Shown here piece after piece: positions 53,110-61,761 of a DNA stretch of 64,000 bases. The DNA is from CALFMR01 sp035550595. Its GTDB lineage: Bacteria; Acidobacteriota; Vicinamibacteria; Vicinamibacterales; SCN-69-37. The translations under genes were made by a program, and so were the position numbers. Below the pieces are notes generated by a model. The model was not told the origin of the DNA, ran no database searches, and saw only the letters and a list, made by a program, of their open reading frames with translations. Positions within the stretch are counted from its first letter, which is position 1; the number at the start of each line of letters is the position of its first letter. The DNA is taken from assembly GCA_035550595.1 (NCBI GenBank), contig DASZOV010000124.1:40673-104672 (forward strand), read 5' to 3'.

Positions 53110-54231
53110 GTGCGCATCGCCATCGACGCCCGCAAGCTCCACGACTACGGGATTGGCACCTATGTGCGCAATCTCGTGCACACCCTGGCACGACAGGGCG
53201 GCACGGACACCTACGTGCTGCTGTGCCGCGAGAGCGACGTGCCGTTCGTCCGCGCGCTCGGCCCGCAGTTCGAACCGCTGCCAGAGGAAGCGGCCAACTA
53301 CTCGGTCCGCGAGCAGGTCAGCGTCCCGGTGACGCTCCGGCGCGCCCATGTCGATCTCTTTCACGCGCCGCACTACGTCGTTCCGCCGTTGACGCGCTGC
53401 CCATACGTCGTCACGATCCACGACTGCATCCACCTGCGGTTCCCGCAGTACCTGCCGAACCGGGCCGCACACGTCTACGCGCGAACGATGATGTGGACGT
53501 CGGCTCGGCGGGCGCGACGCGTGCTGACCGTATCCCAAGCGTCCAAGGACGACATCCTGCACTATCTGCACGTACCGGCCGAACGGGTCGAGGTCGTGCC
53601 CAACGGCCTCGACGAACGCTTCGCGACGCCGCCGACGCCCGAGGACATGGCGCGCGTGCGCGAGCGCTTCCAGCTCACCGAACCGTTCATCCTGTATGCG
53701 GGCAACATCAAGCCGCACAAGAACGTCGACCGGCTGATCGAGGCGTACTCGATCCTGCGGCGCCAGGGCATCACGGGCACGAAGCTGCTCATCATCGGCG
53801 ACGAACTGTCGAAGTATCCGAACCTGCGACGGCTCGTGCACCGCTTCCAACTGCACCAGTACGTGCGGTTCTTCGGCTTCGTCCCTGACGCGACACTGGC
53901 GGCGCTCTACCGGCTCGCGTCGGTCTTCGTCTTCCCGTCGCTCTACGAAGGCTTCGGACTGCCGCCGCTCGAGGCGATGGCTGCCGGCGCGCCGGTCGTG
54001 ACGTCGAACGTGTCGTCGCTTCCGGAAGTCGTCGGCGACGCCGCCTTGCTCATCGATCCGCTGGACGCGGGCGCCATCGCGAGCGCCATGGCGCGCGTGC
54101 TCTCGGAGCCGGAACTGCGGGCCGATCTCATCCGCCGCGGCCGCGAGCGCGCGAAGCTGTTCTCGTGGGACCGGACGGTCACGCGCATCCGCGCGATCTA
54201 TGCCGAACTCGGGACGCAGGGTCATGACTGA
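53110..54231 (+). CDS. Glycosyltransferase family 4-type (gene 4)
   Basis: 373 aa from GTG 53110. It starts RIAIDARKLHDYGIGTYVRNL and contains LFHAPHYVVPP, VVTIHDCIHLRFPQYLPN, VLTVSQASKDDILHYL, EPFILYAGNIKPHKNVDRLIEA (about residue 195), and the E-x7-E motif YEGFGLPPLEAMAAG (about residue 280), as in mannosyl- or rhamnosyl-transferases of surface polysaccharide clusters. A TAAAAT just upstream (about 53092-53097) could be an internal -10, but no -35 is convincing. Its end overlaps gene 5 by 8 bp. Confidence 0.91.
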   Translation: MRIAIDARKLHDYGIGTYVRNLVHTLARQGGTDTYVLLCRESDVPFVRALGPQFEPLPEEAANYSVREQVSVPVTLRRAHVDLFHAPHYVVPPLTRCPYVVTIHDCIHLRFPQYLPNRAAHVYARTMMWTSARRARRVLTVSQASKDDILHYLHVPAERVEVVPNGLDERFATPPTPEDMARVRERFQLTEPFILYAGNIKPHKNVDRLIEAYSILRRQGITGTKLLIIGDELSKYPNLRRLVHRFQLHQYVRFFGFVPDATLAALYRLASVFVFPSLYEGFGLPPLEAMAAGAPVVTSNVSSLPEVVGDAALLIDPLDAGAIASAMARVLSEPELRADLIRRGRERAKLFSWDRTVTRIRAIYAELGTQGHD

Positions 54232-55369
54232 CGCGCGCACGACGACCGTGCCGTTCGAGACGCCGCTGCGCGTCGCGCTCGTCCACGACTGGCTGACCGG
54301 CATGCGCGGCGGCGAGCGTGTCCTCGAATCGCTCTGCCGGTTGTTCCCGGCGGCCGACGTCCTGACGCTCGTCCACGCGCGCGGTGCGGTCTCTCGGACC
54401 ATCGAGGCGCATCATGTCCGCACGTCGGCCATCCAGCATCTGCCACGCGCCACGCGTCTCTATCGCAGCTACCTGCCGCTCTTCCCCGCCGCGATCGAAG
54501 GTTTCGACCTCGACGACGTGGATGTGGTCATCTCGACGAGCCACTGCGCGGCGAAAGCCGTCGTGCCGACCGGCCGCGCGCTGCACGTCTGTTACTGTCA
54601 CTCGCCGATGCGGTATGCCTGGGATCAGTTCGACGCGTACTTCGGCCGCGACCGGCTCGGCCCCGCGCGTCACTGGGCCGCGCGCGCGACCATGGCGTGG
54701 CTCGCGCGCTGGGATCGGGCGACGGCGTCACGCGTCGATCGATTCATCGCGAACTCGCGATTCGTTGCGGGCCGGATCGCGCGGTACTATAATCGGACGG
54801 CCGCCGTGCTCCATCCGCCCGTGGACGTGGATTTCTTCACGCCCGGCGCGGGCACGCCGCGCCCCTACTTCCTCGTGGTTTCCGCCCTCGTGCCCTACAA
54901 ACGCATCGAGGTGGCGATTGCCGCCGCCGGACGGCTGAGCGTGCCGCTCACCGTCGTTGGCAGCGGCCCGGATCTCCCGCGCCTGAGGGCCATGGCGGGT
55001 CCGACGGTCGAGTTCGCCGGATCGCCGAGCGACGAGGCCGTGCGCGAGTTGTATCGTGGCGCGCAGGCGCTCGTGCTTCCCGCCGAAGAAGATTTCGGCA
55101 TCGCGCCGGTCGAGGCCATGGCGTGCGGCCGGCCGGTCGTCGCGCTCGGACGCGGCGGCGCGGCCGAAACCGTGCGGCCGGGCGTGACCGGCTGGCTCGT
55201 CCACGAGCCGTTGGCCGACGCGTTCGCCGAAGCGATGGACGCGGCTCGGCATCATCCGCTCGATTCCGCCGCGATCGTCGCGCACGCGCAAACCTTTTCA
55301 ACCGAGCGCTTCGAAGCCGGATTCCGTTCGATGCTCACCGAGGCCCTGGCGGCGGCCCATCCGTGCTGA
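54224..55369 (+). CDS. Glycosyltransferase family 4-type (gene 5)
   Basis: 381 aa from ATG 54224. It begins LRVALVHDWLTGMRGGERVLESLCRLFP and has CYCHSPMRYAWDQFDAYF (about residue 123), FIANSRFVAGRIARYYNR, YFLVVSALVPYKRIEVAI, and the nucleotide site EEDFGIAPVEAMACGRPVVA (about residue 290). The MRGGERVLE and CHSPMRY elements are typical of WbaZ/mannosyltransferase-type enzymes acting early on a lipid-linked primer. A TATAAT inside the gene (around 54788) is within coding sequence and not called a promoter. It overlaps the priming transferase by 7 bp. Confidence 0.91.
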   Translation: MTDARTTTVPFETPLRVALVHDWLTGMRGGERVLESLCRLFPAADVLTLVHARGAVSRTIEAHHVRTSAIQHLPRATRLYRSYLPLFPAAIEGFDLDDVDVVISTSHCAAKAVVPTGRALHVCYCHSPMRYAWDQFDAYFGRDRLGPARHWAARATMAWLARWDRATASRVDRFIANSRFVAGRIARYYNRTAAVLHPPVDVDFFTPGAGTPRPYFLVVSALVPYKRIEVAIAAAGRLSVPLTVVGSGPDLPRLRAMAGPTVEFAGSPSDEAVRELYRGAQALVLPAEEDFGIAPVEAMACGRPVVALGRGGAAETVRPGVTGWLVHEPLADAFAEAMDAARHHPLDSAAIVAHAQTFSTERFEAGFRSMLTEALAAAHPC

Positions 55370-56799
55370 GACGGCACAATCGATTGCTCGTCGCGCTCTA
55401 CGTTCTCGCCGACGTCATCTCGGCCGGCGCGGCGTTCCTCCTCGCCTATCTCATCCGGTTCGAAAGCGGCCTCATCCCGGTCTGGGAAGGCGTGCCGCCG
55501 TTCTCGCACTATCTGACGCTCGCGCCGTTCGTCGCACTGTCGGTGCCGATCGCCTTCCACGTGCAGCGGCTCTATCGGCTGCGGCGCGGCCGCACGCGCG
55601 TCGACGACTTCTTCGCCGTGCTCGTGGGCACGATCCTCGCCGTGCTCCTGGCCGGCGGCAGCATCCTGTACTTCCGGACGTACTACCTGTCGAACGCGCT
55701 GAAGCAGCAGGGTGTCTACGAGATCTCGCAGCTCGTCTGGGGCCTGTTCCTCGTGCTGAACGTGTTTTTCACGTACGTCTCGCGCGAAACCGTGCGCGAC
55801 GTCCTCTCGCGCCGCTGGCGCGCGGGCATCGGCCTCAAACGCGTGCTCGTCGTGGGCGTCGGCGATCTCGGACGGATGGTCGCCGATCGGATCCTCGAGC
55901 ACAGCGAGCTCGGCTTCCGGCTCATCGGCTTCGTCGACGATCGCGCGGCCGGGGCGGACACGATCGGCTACCGTGGGCTCCCGCTCCTCGGCACCGTGGC
56001 CGACGTCGCCGAGGTCGCGACGCGCGAGAAGATCGACGAGATCTACGTCGCGCTGCCCATCGAGGAGCATCTGAAGACGCTCGGCGTCGTCGAGTTCTCG
56101 ACGCGCGAGTGCATCGACGTCCACGTCGTCCCCGATCTCCTGCAGTTCATCACGCTGCGCGCGCGGCTCGAGGATCTCGACGGCCTGCCGCTCATCAGCG
56201 TCAACGACGTGCCGCTCCGCGGCGTGAACAACGTGCTCAAGCGCACGGTCGACGTCGCGCTCTCCGCCGGCGTCGTCGCGGTCGGACTGGGCCCGGCGTT
56301 CGTGCTCGGCTGGCTCATCAAGCGGACGTCGCCCGGCCCGATCTTCTACAAGCAGACCCGCATGGGCCTCGACGGCAAGGCCTTCGTCGTCTACAAGTTC
56401 CGATCGATGCCCGTCGACGCCGAGGACGCGAGCGGGCCGGTCTGGGCGCGCGAAGACGACCCGCGCGCGACGTCGATCGGCCGGTGGCTGCGGCGGCACG
56501 ACTTCGACGAGCTGCCGCAGTTCTGGAACGTGCTCAAGGGCGACATGTCGATCGTCGGTCCGCGCCCGGAGCGGCCGTTCTTCGTCGAGCAGTTCAAGCA
56601 CCAGATTCCGCAGTACATGCTGCGGCACAAGGTGAAATCGGGCATCACGGGCTGGGCGCAGGTCAACGGCTGGCGCGGCAACACGTCGCTCGAGAAGCGC
56701 ATCGAATTCGATCTCTACTACATCGAGAACTGGTCGCTCGCTCTCGACTTCAAGATCATGTGGCTCACGATTCTGCGTGGGCTCCACCGCCTCGCCTGA
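55363..56799 (+). CDS. Polyprenyl-phosphate priming sugar transferase (WbaP/WcaJ type)
   Basis: 478 aa from GTG 55363. Four N-terminal TM helices (about residues 5-125), a CoA-binding-like Rossmann domain (KRVLVVGVGDLGRMVADRIL, about residue 160), then a fifth hydrophobic segment and the bacterial sugar-transferase domain (about 285-478) with KRTVDVALS, KQTRMGLDGKAFVVYKFRSM, DELPQFWNVLKGDMS, and GPRPERPFFVEQF. It transfers a sugar-1-phosphate, often glucose or galactose, to undecaprenyl phosphate to start glycan assembly in the inner membrane. Being encoded with five glycosyltransferases marks this as a repeat-unit polysaccharide locus. Confidence 0.95.
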   Translation: MLRRHNRLLVALYVLADVISAGAAFLLAYLIRFESGLIPVWEGVPPFSHYLTLAPFVALSVPIAFHVQRLYRLRRGRTRVDDFFAVLVGTILAVLLAGGSILYFRTYYLSNALKQQGVYEISQLVWGLFLVLNVFFTYVSRETVRDVLSRRWRAGIGLKRVLVVGVGDLGRMVADRILEHSELGFRLIGFVDDRAAGADTIGYRGLPLLGTVADVAEVATREKIDEIYVALPIEEHLKTLGVVEFSTRECIDVHVVPDLLQFITLRARLEDLDGLPLISVNDVPLRGVNNVLKRTVDVALSAGVVAVGLGPAFVLGWLIKRTSPGPIFYKQTRMGLDGKAFVVYKFRSMPVDAEDASGPVWAREDDPRATSIGRWLRRHDFDELPQFWNVLKGDMSIVGPRPERPFFVEQFKHQIPQYMLRHKVKSGITGWAQVNGWRGNTSLEKRIEFDLYYIENWSLALDFKIMWLTILRGLHRLA

Positions 56800-56806
56800 G
56801 CCCTTC

Positions 56807-57745
56807 ATGAGAATCGTCATCACCGGCGCCGCCGGGTTCATCGGGTCACACCTCTCGGAAACGTTGCTCGACCGCGGTCATTCGGTCGTCGGCATCGACA
56901 ACCTGCTCACTGGAGACATCGCCAACGTCGCGCACCTCACGGGCCGCGACTTCGTGTTCCTGAAGCACAACGTCACGAACTACATCTCCGTGGACGGTCC
57001 AGTCGACGTCGTCTTTCACTGGGCGAGCCCGGCGAGCCCGGTCGATTACCTCGAGTGGCCGATTCCGACGCTGAAGGTCGGCGCGCTCGGCACGCACAAC
57101 GCGCTGGGCCTCGCCAAAGCCAAACGCGCGCGCTTCGTGCTGGCGTCGACGTCAGAGGTCTACGGGGACCCGCTCGAGCATCCGCAGACGGAGAGCTACT
57201 GGGGCAACGTCAACCCGATTGGCCCGCGCGGCGTGTACGACGAAGCGAAACGTTTCGCCGAGGCGATCACGGTCGCCTATCACCGCTATCACGGCGTCGA
57301 CACGAAGATTGTCCGTATCTTCAACACGTACGGACCACGCATGCGAATCAACGACGGCCGCGCCGTGCCGACCTTCATCGCCCAGGCGCTCCGCGGCGAG
57401 GACCTGACGATCTTCGGCAGCGGCGCCCAGACGCGCAGCTTCTGCTACATCACGGATCTCGTCGACGGCATCCTGCGGCTGATGGACTCGTCGACGAACG
57501 ACCCGGTCAACATCGGCAACCCGCACGAGATGTCGATCGAAGAAATGGCGCGGCTCATCATCCGCATGACCGGCACGTCCAGCCGCGTCACTTTCAAGCC
57601 GCTGCCCACCGACGATCCCAAAGTCCGCCAGCCCGACATCACGCGCGCACGCACGCTGCTCGGCTGGGAACCGAAGGTCGCCCTCGAAGAGGGGCTCGGG
57701 TCGACGATTGCGTATTTCCGGAAAAAGATGGCGGCGGGGGCGTAA
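56807..57745 (+). CDS. UDP-glucuronate decarboxylase (UDP-xylose synthase)
   Basis: 312-aa extended short-chain dehydrogenase that converts UDP-glucuronate to UDP-xylose. Rossmann motif GAAGFIGSHL (residues 7-16), D-N-L at strand 2 (GIDNLLTG), ASTSEVYGDPLEHPQTE, WGNVNPIGPRGVYDEAKR with catalytic Tyr and Lys (YDEAK, about residue 145), then RIFNTYGPRMRINDGR and DVR/D-like end LLGWEPKVALEEGL. The WG.VNPIG.R..YDE.KR string is diagnostic for UXS. With Ugd encoded divergently, the locus provides UDP-GlcA and UDP-Xyl. Its 3' flank is packed with CTTCGAA repeats. Confidence 0.94.
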   Translation: MRIVITGAAGFIGSHLSETLLDRGHSVVGIDNLLTGDIANVAHLTGRDFVFLKHNVTNYISVDGPVDVVFHWASPASPVDYLEWPIPTLKVGALGTHNALGLAKAKRARFVLASTSEVYGDPLEHPQTESYWGNVNPIGPRGVYDEAKRFAEAITVAYHRYHGVDTKIVRIFNTYGPRMRINDGRAVPTFIAQALRGEDLTIFGSGAQTRSFCYITDLVDGILRLMDSSTNDPVNIGNPHEMSIEEMARLIIRMTGTSSRVTFKPLPTDDPKVRQPDITRARTLLGWEPKVALEEGLGSTIAYFRKKMAAGA

Positions 57746-57747
57746 AA

Positions 57748-57790
57748 ACTTCGAACTTCGAACTTCGAAGTTCGAACTTCGAACTTGGCT
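57748..57790. repeat. CTTCGAA tandem/palindromic repeat
   Basis: Overlapping CTTCGAA units on both strands, including a perfect 20-bp palindrome at 57757-57776 built of TTCGAACTTC and its complement. It begins just after the UDP-xylose synthase stop and runs into the 24-bp repeat at 57800-57823. Confidence 0.8.
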
Positions 57791-57794
57791 TCGT

Positions 57795-58397
57795 TCAGCT
57801 TCTGGCTTCTGGCTTCGAACTTCTGACTTCTGAACGCTCGTCGTCGTCGGCCGCGAAGCCGCGCGCGACGCGGGCGACGTACTGCGACGCGGAGACGAGC
57901 GTCAGGATCAGCGACGCGTAGACGGCGATCGTCACGATGGCGAGCACTTCACCGCGGTAGTTGGCGTAGAGCATCACCACGCCCGTCAGCACGTACACGA
58001 CAGTCGTCAGCTTCCCGAGCATCGTCGGCCGGAACGTCCGCCGCGCGACCGCGAGATTGACGACGGCGACGGTGAGCACGATCGCGATGTCGCGGCTGAG
58101 GACGAGCACCGTCAGCCACAGCGGCATGCGGACCGTCTGTCCCAGCCCTGGAATCGTCAGGACGACGAACATCGTCGCGACGAGCAGCTTGTCGGCCATC
58201 GGATCGAGCCAGGCGCCGAGCGCCGTCTGCTGTCCCGTGCGGCGCGCGATCATCCCGTCGAACGCGTCGGTGACGCCCGCGACCGCGAAGGTGACGAGGG
58301 CCCAGCCCGGCAACCGGTACAGCATGAACAGCGCGAACACCGGCACGAGGATGAGGCGCACCAGCGTGAGCTGATTGGCGGCAGTCAACACGGCCAT
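57795..58397 (-). CDS. pgsA: CDP-diacylglycerol-glycerol-3-phosphate 3-phosphatidyltransferase PgsA
   Basis: 200-aa membrane enzyme for phosphatidylglycerol phosphate synthesis. The CDP-alcohol phosphatidyltransferase motif is complete: Asp44, Asp47-Gly48, Ala51-Arg52, Gly61, Asp65, Asp69 (DAFDGMIARR...GAWLDPMAD). About six TM helices follow the usual pattern. The last ~14 residues (SEVRSSKPEARS) are encoded by the 24-bp dispersed repeat and are unlike the family C-terminus, so the original stop was probably lost when the repeat arrived. It starts 10 bases after the TPR/SLH lipoprotein gene and ends an operon with tsaC and hflX. Confidence 0.94.
   Translation of the reverse strand: MAVLTAANQLTLVRLILVPVFALFMLYRLPGWALVTFAVAGVTDAFDGMIARRTGQQTALGAWLDPMADKLLVATMFVVLTIPGLGQTVRMPLWLTVLVLSRDIAIVLTVAVVNLAVARRTFRPTMLGKLTTVVYVLTGVVMLYANYRGEVLAIVTIAVYASLILTLVSASQYVARVARGFAADDDERSEVRSSKPEARS
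57800..57823 (+). repeat. 24-bp dispersed repeat, copy 3 (inside pgsA 3' end)
   Basis: Identical to 28388-28411 and inverse of 32653-32676. On the minus strand it is read through as the C-terminal codons of pgsA, and it is followed at 57824-57835 by a variant TGACTTCTGAAC. Confidence 0.85.
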
Positions 58398-58407
58398 GGC
58401 GATCCCG

Positions 58408-59763
58408 CTAGTGGCCCGCGAGCTGTTCGATGCGGGCGATCGCGGTGCTGAGATCCTGCCCCGTGGCGGGGCGCGTCGGATAGAACCGGCCGGTCGCGTC
58501 GGCGGTCATCGCGCCCGATGCGACGGCGAGCGCGGCCGCGCGATAGAACACGTTGCCCGACGGCAGGTCGGCCAGCCGCGGACGTGCGGCCTTCCACTTC
58601 GCGAGATCCGCGGGTCGGCCGGCGGCCGCCAGATCCACGAGGTGCGAGATGACCTGCGCCAGGTCATTGCGCCGCACCGTCGCGTTCGGCTGGAAGGTGT
58701 GATTGGCGTAAATGTCCATCACGCCCGCGCGCGTCACGGGAAGAATCCACGGCGCGGCCCAATGGTCGCGCACGTCGGTCACGACCTCCGCCGCGTGCAC
58801 GGGCGCGCGCTCGATGAGCGACGGCAGCCGGATGCCGATGAACGCGGCGACCGCGCCTCGCGTCACCGTCGCGGCCGACGCGAGATTGACGAACTCGGGC
58901 GGCAGGCCCGCCATGTCCGCCTTCACACGCAGTTCGCGTGCATGGTCGCGCCACTCCGGCCGTGGGTCGATTGCGGCGGCGCGGCCGTAGGCCGTGGACG
59001 CGTCGCGGAACTGCCCGCGCGCTTCGAGAATCGCGCCGAGCGCGGCCTGCCCTTCCGCGTCGTTGGGATCGATCGAGGCCGCCTTGCGCGCGTGCCCTTC
59101 GGCGACATCCAGCTCACCGCTCGCGGTTTCGGCCAGCGCCAGTTCGCGAAGGATGATCGTGCTCGTCGGCGACAGGTCCAGCGCCTCGCGCAGCAGTTGT
59201 TCAGCCTCGGGCAATCGGCCGGCGAGCCGGGCGCGGCGGCCGTCGTCGATGAGCGACTGCACGCGCCGGAACCGCACGAGATCGAGACGCGCCTTCACGC
59301 CAGGACGCTGGGGATCGAGCGTCAGGACATGCTCGAGTGCGACGATGGCCCCAGCCGCGTCGTCGAGGCCCAGCTCCGCATCGGCCAGTCCGACCCACGC
59401 GGGCACGTAGCGATCGTCGGCCTCGGTCGCCGCCGTGAAGCGGGTCGCGGCGGACTTGTAGTCCTTGTCGGCGAGCGCGACGAATCCGAGGCTCGCCGAG
59501 GCCGGATACAGATCCGGCGACTTCTTCAGGATGTCGGACAGGTCGCGCGTGGCGCCGCGCAAGTCGCCGCCTTGGAGCCGCTGCCAGGCTCCGTCGTAGC
59601 GCGTGCGCACATCGGGCGCCACACTCAGCGTCGGCGGAATCGGCGGCTGTTGATAGTCCGGGAATTGCGGCGTCGTCACAACCGGCACCGGCCGAGTCGA
59701 CGCGCACGCGCCGAGGACCAGCGCGAGCGATAGCGCAACGGCTACACGACACGCGCGCATCAT
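58408..59763 (-). CDS. TPR lipoprotein with C-terminal SLH-like domain
   Basis: 451 aa. Lipoprotein signal with lipobox LGAC (Cys20), so it should be anchored in a membrane. About residues 50-280 are tetratricopeptide repeats (for example GGDLRGATRDLSDILKKSPD, AEQLLREALDLSPTS, AEGHARKAASIDPNDAEG). The C-terminal third contains two S-layer-homology-like segments: VTDVRDHWAAPWILPVTRAGVMDIYANHTFQPNATVRRNDL and a weaker one ending in YPTRPATGQDL. TPR plus SLH suggests a scaffold linking protein complexes to the cell wall. ATG overlaps the hflX stop (ATGA), so it is co-expressed with hflX. Confidence 0.85.
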   Translation of the reverse strand: MMRACRVAVALSLALVLGACASTRPVPVVTTPQFPDYQQPPIPPTLSVAPDVRTRYDGAWQRLQGGDLRGATRDLSDILKKSPDLYPASASLGFVALADKDYKSAATRFTAATEADDRYVPAWVGLADAELGLDDAAGAIVALEHVLTLDPQRPGVKARLDLVRFRRVQSLIDDGRRARLAGRLPEAEQLLREALDLSPTSTIILRELALAETASGELDVAEGHARKAASIDPNDAEGQAALGAILEARGQFRDASTAYGRAAAIDPRPEWRDHARELRVKADMAGLPPEFVNLASAATVTRGAVAAFIGIRLPSLIERAPVHAAEVVTDVRDHWAAPWILPVTRAGVMDIYANHTFQPNATVRRNDLAQVISHLVDLAAAGRPADLAKWKAARPRLADLPSGNVFYRAAALAVASGAMTADATGRFYPTRPATGQDLSTAIARIEQLAGH

Positions 59764-61052
59764 GCGGGCACCTTCACACGCCGCACGCGGTCGAGCAGAC
59801 GTCGTGGCACGTCGGCTTCAATCGACACGCGATCGGCATCAGACGTCGTGTGGCTGACGACCCGCGCGTGGCGGTAGAGATCGGCGACGAGACGGCGATC
59901 GCGATCCAGCCGGTTGTCGAGCTCGAGATGAACGCGTTCGGCGTCCATGGCCAGACCGGCCGCAATGGCGTCGACGAGCGCATCTCGACCAGCCCCCGAA
60001 GCCGCCGACAGCAGCAGCGCGTCCGGACGAGCCGCGCGCAACGCCTGCTGCGCGTCGTCATCGAGCAGATCGATCTTGTTGAAGACGTCGATCGTGGGCA
60101 GCGCCGACGCGCCCACCTCGGCGAGCACGCTCCTGACCGCCTCGATGCGCCGTTCACGATCGGGCGCAGAGGCGTCGATCACGTGGACCAGCAGGTCCGC
60201 GCCTGCGACTTCCTCGAGCGTCGCATGAAACGCCGCGACGAGTTGGTGCGGCAGCCGGTCGATGAAGCCGACCGTGTCGGCGACGATGACCTGCCGCGCG
60301 TCGGGCAGCCGCAGCCGCCGCAGCAGCGGATCGAGCGTGACGAAAAGTGCGTCGGACGCCGTCGCGGTCGCGCCGGTGATCGCGTTGAAGATGGTCGTTT
60401 TCCCCGCGTTCGTGTACCCGACGAGCGCCACGGTCGGCACGGCCGACGCACGTCGCCGGCCGCGGAGATACCCGCGGCGCCGACGGACGTCTTCGATCGC
60501 GCGCGACAGCACGGCAACGCGATGACGCACGCGTCGGCGGTCCGTTTCGAGTTTCGTTTCGCCAGGGCCCCGCGTGCCGATACCGCCGCCGAGGCGCGAG
60601 AGCGACGCCCCCTTCCCCGCCAGCCGCGGCAGCAGATATTGGAGCTGCGCGAGCTCGACCTGGAGCTGCCCTTCACGCGTACGCGCGCGACGGGCGAAGA
60701 TGTCGAGGATGAGTTCGGTGCGGTCGATGACGCGACGTCCGGTCGCGGCTTCGAGATTGCGAGCCTGCGCCGGCGTGAGCTCGTTGTCGACGACGATGAG
60801 CGTGGCCTCGGCGGCTGCAGCCGCGACCGCGAGGTCCGCGGCCTTTCCGCTGCCGATGAGCGTCGCGGCATCCGGTGTCACGCGTTCCTGCACGACGCGG
60901 AGGACGACGTCGGCACCGGCCGCGCGCACGAGGCCCGCGAGCTCGTCCAACTGCGCGTCGGGATCCGCGACGTGGCGGCCGCCCATGGCGAGCCCGACGA
61001 GCGCAGCGCGTTCGCGCCGTGATTCGTCGCGTCCCGCCTGCGGTTTCGTCAT
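59760..61052 (-). CDS. hflX: GTPase HflX
   Basis: 430 aa from ATG 61052, which overlaps the tsaC stop (ATGA). The N-terminal HflX domain (about residues 20-185) has ATLIGSGKA, VVDNELTPAQARNLE, and the hallmark GGGIGTRGPGETKLETDRRR. The G domain has GYTNAGKTTIFNAI (G1), DTVGFIDRLP (G3) and NKID (G4). HflX binds 50S/70S ribosomes and splits stalled ribosomes under stress. The C-terminal subdomain (from about 370) ends with a stretch similar to translation-linked HflX tails. First part of a run tsaC-hflX-lipoprotein-pgsA. Confidence 0.95.
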   Translation of the reverse strand: MTKPQAGRDESRRERAALVGLAMGGRHVADPDAQLDELAGLVRAAGADVVLRVVQERVTPDAATLIGSGKAADLAVAAAAAEATLIVVDNELTPAQARNLEAATGRRVIDRTELILDIFARRARTREGQLQVELAQLQYLLPRLAGKGASLSRLGGGIGTRGPGETKLETDRRRVRHRVAVLSRAIEDVRRRRGYLRGRRRASAVPTVALVGYTNAGKTTIFNAITGATATASDALFVTLDPLLRRLRLPDARQVIVADTVGFIDRLPHQLVAAFHATLEEVAGADLLVHVIDASAPDRERRIEAVRSVLAEVGASALPTIDVFNKIDLLDDDAQQALRAARPDALLLSAASGAGRDALVDAIAAGLAMDAERVHLELDNRLDRDRRLVADLYRHARVVSHTTSDADRVSIEADVPRRLLDRVRRVKVPA

Positions 61053-61699
61053 TCCTGCAGCGATTCTAGCACGCGATTCCACGCGATCGCGCCCTCACGG
61101 ATGACGCGCGGATCGTCCCCTCGAACGTCGACGATCGTCGACGGCGCGCCGCCTGGCGCGGGTCCCGCGTCGACGACGAACACGCGCGGATCGCGCGCGA
61201 TCGGATCGAGTGCCGACGCGCGATCGGCCGGCGGCTGGCCGCTCGGATTCGCGCTCGTCGCTGTAATGAGTCCACCGCACGCGGCCGCGAGCGCCCGCGC
61301 GACGCGATGCGCAGGCACGCGCACGGCCACTGTCCCCGTGCCGGCATGGACTTCCAGTACGAGGTCCGACGGCGCGTCCAGAATGATCGACAACGGTCCC
61401 GGCCAGAAGATCTGAGCGAGTCGCGCGCTCCGTGCGTCCATCGGGCCGCACGAGCGGACCACGGCGTCGGTCGAGTCGCTGATGAGCGGTAAGGCGGCTT
61501 GAGAGGCTCGACCTTTCAGATCGAACAACGCCTGCACGGCTCCGGTCGATCGGGGATCGACGGCCAGTCCGTACACGGTGTCCGTGGGAAACGCGACGAT
61601 GCCGCCGTGCCGCAGCCAGTCGGCCACCGGCGCAAGATCGGCCGCGACGACGACGGTGGCGTCGACCGTCAACGACCGTGTGCGGACGCCATCGGTCAT
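61049..61699 (-). CDS. tsaC: Threonylcarbamoyl-AMP synthase (Sua5/YrdC/TsaC)
   Basis: 216-aa enzyme making threonylcarbamoyl-adenylate from Thr, bicarbonate and ATP for the t6A37 modification of ANN-decoding tRNAs. The YrdC core is clear: GGIVAFPTDTVYGLAVDP, FDLKGR (Lys and Arg), LPLISDSTDAV, FWPGPLSIIL, VRVPAHRVARAL, and TSANPSGQPP. The C-terminal Sua5 extension is absent, so this is the short YrdC/TsaC form. ATG 61699 has no strong ribosome site. The gap upstream of it holds a copy of the AAGGCTCCACGGAC repeat. Confidence 0.94.
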   Translation of the reverse strand: MTDGVRTRSLTVDATVVVAADLAPVADWLRHGGIVAFPTDTVYGLAVDPRSTGAVQALFDLKGRASQAALPLISDSTDAVVRSCGPMDARSARLAQIFWPGPLSIILDAPSDLVLEVHAGTGTVAVRVPAHRVARALAAACGGLITATSANPSGQPPADRASALDPIARDPRVFVVDAGPAPGGAPSTIVDVRGDDPRVIREGAIAWNRVLESLQE

Positions 61700-61761
61700 G
61701 CCGCGGCAGGCTTCACGTCAATCGGCGAGACGACCGTCTCGGCCGGTCCCACGTGCTCTCT

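Noticed and set aside
54786..54794. TACTATAAT, an apparent extended -10 element inside glycosyltransferase gene 5
   Set aside because: Lies deep in well-conserved coding sequence, with no -35 and no downstream gene start at a suitable distance.
55252..56841. 529-codon minus-strand open frame opposite the priming sugar transferase
   Set aside because: Mirror of the real transferase frame; composition dominated by Asp/Arg/Glu from reversed codons, no recognisable motif.
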